From Lactuca virosa (taxonomy: Eukaryota > Streptophyta > Magnoliopsida > Asterales > Asteraceae): a stretch of DNA of 64,000 bases. Position numbers and translations under genes: made by a program. The stretch spans positions 409,233,549-409,297,548 of the forward strand of contig CAKMRJ010001112.1 in NCBI GenBank assembly GCA_928212115.1. Direction: 5' to 3'. The notes below the pieces were generated by a model. The model saw only the letters and a list, made by a program, of their open reading frames with translations. It made no database searches and had not been told where the DNA came from. Positions within the stretch are counted from its first letter, which is position 1; the number at the start of each line of letters is the position of its first letter. Below, one piece after another: positions 63,494 through 64,000 of this stretch.

Positions 63494-64000
63494 GAGAATA
63501 AGAGAGGGAATGGAAAGAAAAGAAGTATTGGGCTTGGATTGGGTATTTAGTAACCGAGAATACTTTGGCCCAATTAAGATTTTTCGTCCCATTGGGCCCA
63601 CATATGTGTTTACGGTCCAAAATGATAAAAGGAATGGGTTTTCGGCCCATATAATTAAAGGAGATGATTTTCGGCCCAATAAGGCCCATGAAGAGTCTTA
63701 TGACCCAAAATACTATTGTTTAATGAATGTGGGTTCATCTAGGGCCCAAATAAGGATTTTTAGCCCAAGAGGAACAAGTTGAGGAGTTACTGGTCCACTA
63801 GACCCAATAAATGAATCCTGGCCCAATAAGAGATTTGAACCGGGAAGTTAGGGTTACAAACCCAAAGTTGAGTGAATGTAGCGTATTGAATTAGGTTTAG
63901 AGCTTGCACAAGTGAGTTTTTATTTGAACTGTCGTTTTCGAATGAATAACAATTATAACATCATACTTGGAGTTACAAAATACAACAAGAGTTGATTACA

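Larger units (their letters stand above)
60814..64000 (-). repeat. 5' LTR of element F (runs past window end)
   Basis: On the minus strand it ends GGTGTGACA at 60814. By alignment with the 3' LTR fragment (38492-39138), the window ends about 48 bp before its 5' end, so the full length is about 3.23 kb. It contains GGCCCA clusters (61880-62600 and 63569-63830), three AGAAAAT dyads (61145-61335) and a long TA microsatellite (63411-63491). A possible TATA (minus strand CATATATCTAG) is near 63334-63344. Confidence 0.9.

Noticed and set aside
63294..63782. ORFs with long Ile-Tyr runs on both strands
   Set aside because: They are translations of the TA microsatellite at 63411-63491.
1..64000. tRNA, rRNA, snoRNA or host protein-coding genes
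   Set aside because: I looked for tRNA-like cloverleaf ends, conserved rRNA words and non-TE protein domains and found none. The tRNA-like matches are primer-binding sites.

Overview
This window is plant nuclear DNA made almost entirely of nested LTR retrotransposons. I see no intact cellular gene, rRNA, tRNA or CRISPR array. The element families (SIRE-like Ty1/copia with a huge 3' accessory ORF, Tekay-type chromodomain Ty3/gypsy with ~3.2 kb LTRs, Athila) suggest a eudicot. From remembered resemblance to element proteins in the daisy family, I infer Asteraceae, lettuce-like; no search was run.

Layout. (A) 1-2482: left-edge LTR element on the minus strand, with a 2.0 kb LTR (466-2482), inserted in the reverse transcriptase of element B. 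(B) 2483-4139 plus 17210-~21370: decayed minus-strand SIRE-like copia. (C) 4140-17209: complete 13.07 kb minus-strand SIRE-like copia nested in B, with 319-bp LTRs differing at about 10 sites, TSD CATAT, iMet PBS, PPT, gag, pol and a ~1,140-codon accessory ORF (aORF) between pol and the 3' LTR. (E) 22960-29978: 3' end of another, very decayed SIRE-like element on the plus strand (aORF and 3' LTR), split by a ~2.5 kb solo LTR (24482-~26957). 29979-36243: AT-rich DNA with three TA microsatellites, a hAT-like MITE, a ~0.9 kb fold-back hairpin and a PIF/Harbinger transposase remnant. (H) 36244-38491: Athila gag, PBS and LTR, minus strand. (F) 38492-64000 and beyond: one minus-strand Tekay-type gypsy element whose two ends lie 25 kb apart, because a 2.58 kb solo LTR (G, 40547-43129, TSD TAAGC) and a 13.3 kb copia insertion (D, 45537-58833, TSD GTTCT) sit inside it. 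D contains its internal region twice, around a 13-N assembly gap.

How the parts relate. All coding regions are retroelement gag/pol, one transposase remnant, or the accessory ORFs of C and E. Every copy is broken. In C, all premature stops I located fit C-to-T changes, as expected for methylated, silenced DNA. In D, breaks are mostly one-base indels that differ between the two copies, which looks like consensus-sequence error.

Most interesting signals: (1) several unrelated LTR families carry paired short palindromes at near-fixed spacing just upstream of the TATA box and again in the transcribed leader; (2) the aORF of C has its own well-placed TATA box about 100 bp upstream of its ATG, and a divergent relative of the aORF exists in E; (3) an exact-register 50-bp array of imperfect palindromes follows pol in C.
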